Positions 7,736-7,816 of a DNA stretch of 7,816 nt are shown here, in pieces. Position numbers and translations under genes: made by a program. The stretch is from Gemmatimonadota bacterium (GTDB lineage Bacteria; Gemmatimonadota; Gemmatimonadetes; Gemmatimonadales; Gemmatimonadaceae). The stretch covers positions 1-7,816 of the forward strand of contig JAQBQC010000013.1 in NCBI GenBank assembly GCA_028287205.1, written 5' to 3'. Position 1 is the first letter of the stretch, and the number at the start of each line of letters is the position of its first letter. The notes under the pieces are model-generated. The model worked only from the letters and a program-made list of their open reading frames with translations, made no database searches and was not told where the DNA came from.

Positions 7736-7743
7736 AAAGGAGG
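7736..7743 (+). promoter_or_regulatory. Strong Shine-Dalgarno sequence AAAGGAGG
   Basis: AAAGGAGG lies 5 bases before ATG 7749 and is nearly a full complement of the 16S rRNA 3' end. It is by far the best ribosome-binding site in the window and decides the start of the last gene. Its core AGGAG (7738-7742) is also complementary to CTCCT at 7702-7706. Confidence 0.85.
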
Positions 7744-7748
7744 CAAGC

Positions 7749-7816
7749 ATGCCGCGTGGTGATGAGTTCAACGAGAAGCTCTACCTGTCGGAGCACGATG
7801 ACGACGAAGAGGACCT
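7749..7816 (+). CDS. Start of an unrecognised acidic protein (3' end outside window)
   Basis: Only the first 22 codons plus two bases are visible. The peptide starts MPRGDEFNEKLYLSEHDDDEED, and seven of the eight residues 15-22 are Asp or Glu. The start is well supported: a near-perfect Shine-Dalgarno sits 5 bases upstream, and the frame is closed just before by TGA at 7734-7736, so ATG 7749 is the only usable ATG. The N-terminus has no signal peptide or hydrophobic stretch, which points to a cytoplasmic protein. I do not recognise the family. The gene is separated from the efflux operon by 210 bases with a hairpin and possible promoter, so it is probably its own transcription unit. The strong ribosome-binding site suggests high expression. 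Confidence 0.75.
   Translation, partial: MPRGDEFNEKLYLSEHDDDEED

Noticed and set aside
7535..7771. 78-codon - strand frame covering the final intergenic region
   Set aside because: The first possible start is TTG, no Shine-Dalgarno precedes it or the internal ATG at 7750, and it runs antisense to the strong ribosome-binding site of the acidic-protein gene. No family resemblance was seen.
1..7816. CRISPR arrays, tRNA or rRNA genes, insertion sequences, phage genes or toxin-antitoxin pairs
   Set aside because: No spaced direct repeats, tRNA-like cloverleaf, transposase motifs or terminal inverted repeats were seen on either strand by eye.

Overview
The window is GC-rich bacterial chromosomal DNA, almost entirely coding, with every convincing gene on the + strand. 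A lipid-anchored periplasmic adaptor, a TolC-type outer-membrane channel and an RND pump together require a diderm (Gram-negative) cell envelope. The strong GC bias, the GTG start and the style of the proteins would fit a soil or environmental phylum such as Gemmatimonadota, Acidobacteriota or a proteobacterium. This is only an impression: no rRNA or marker gene is present to fix the taxonomy.

Layout. (1) Positions 1-1738 hold a two-component pair: the 3' part of a sensor histidine kinase, cut by the left window edge, and a response regulator with a receiver domain fused to an HD-GYP domain (the c-di-GMP phosphodiesterase family). The two genes overlap by ATGA. (2) An 84-base gap (1739-1822) separates this pair from a complete tripartite efflux operon: an outer-membrane factor of the TolC/NodT type (1823-3289), a membrane-fusion lipoprotein (3286-4407) and an HAE-1 RND transporter (4404-7538). 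All three efflux genes are joined by ATGA overlaps. (3) Positions 7539-7748 are non-coding. They hold a compact GC hairpin just after the RND stop, a possible promoter, and a leader with several inverted repeats. (4) A strong Shine-Dalgarno sequence then precedes the first 22 codons of an unrecognised, very acidic protein that runs off the right edge.

How the genes work together. The kinase should phosphorylate the receiver Asp74 of its partner and so control the HD-GYP output. The adaptor, channel and pump form one proton-driven exporter spanning both membranes. Shared orientation and the short gap allow the signalling pair and the exporter to be co-transcribed or co-regulated, but nothing in the sequence proves it.

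Most of the window is ordinary. The points most worth a second look are the HD-GYP domain, which keeps its metal ligands but has Thr at two positions that are normally Asp and Lys, and the structured leader in front of the acidic protein at the right edge. I do not see clear evidence of a wholly undescribed system.
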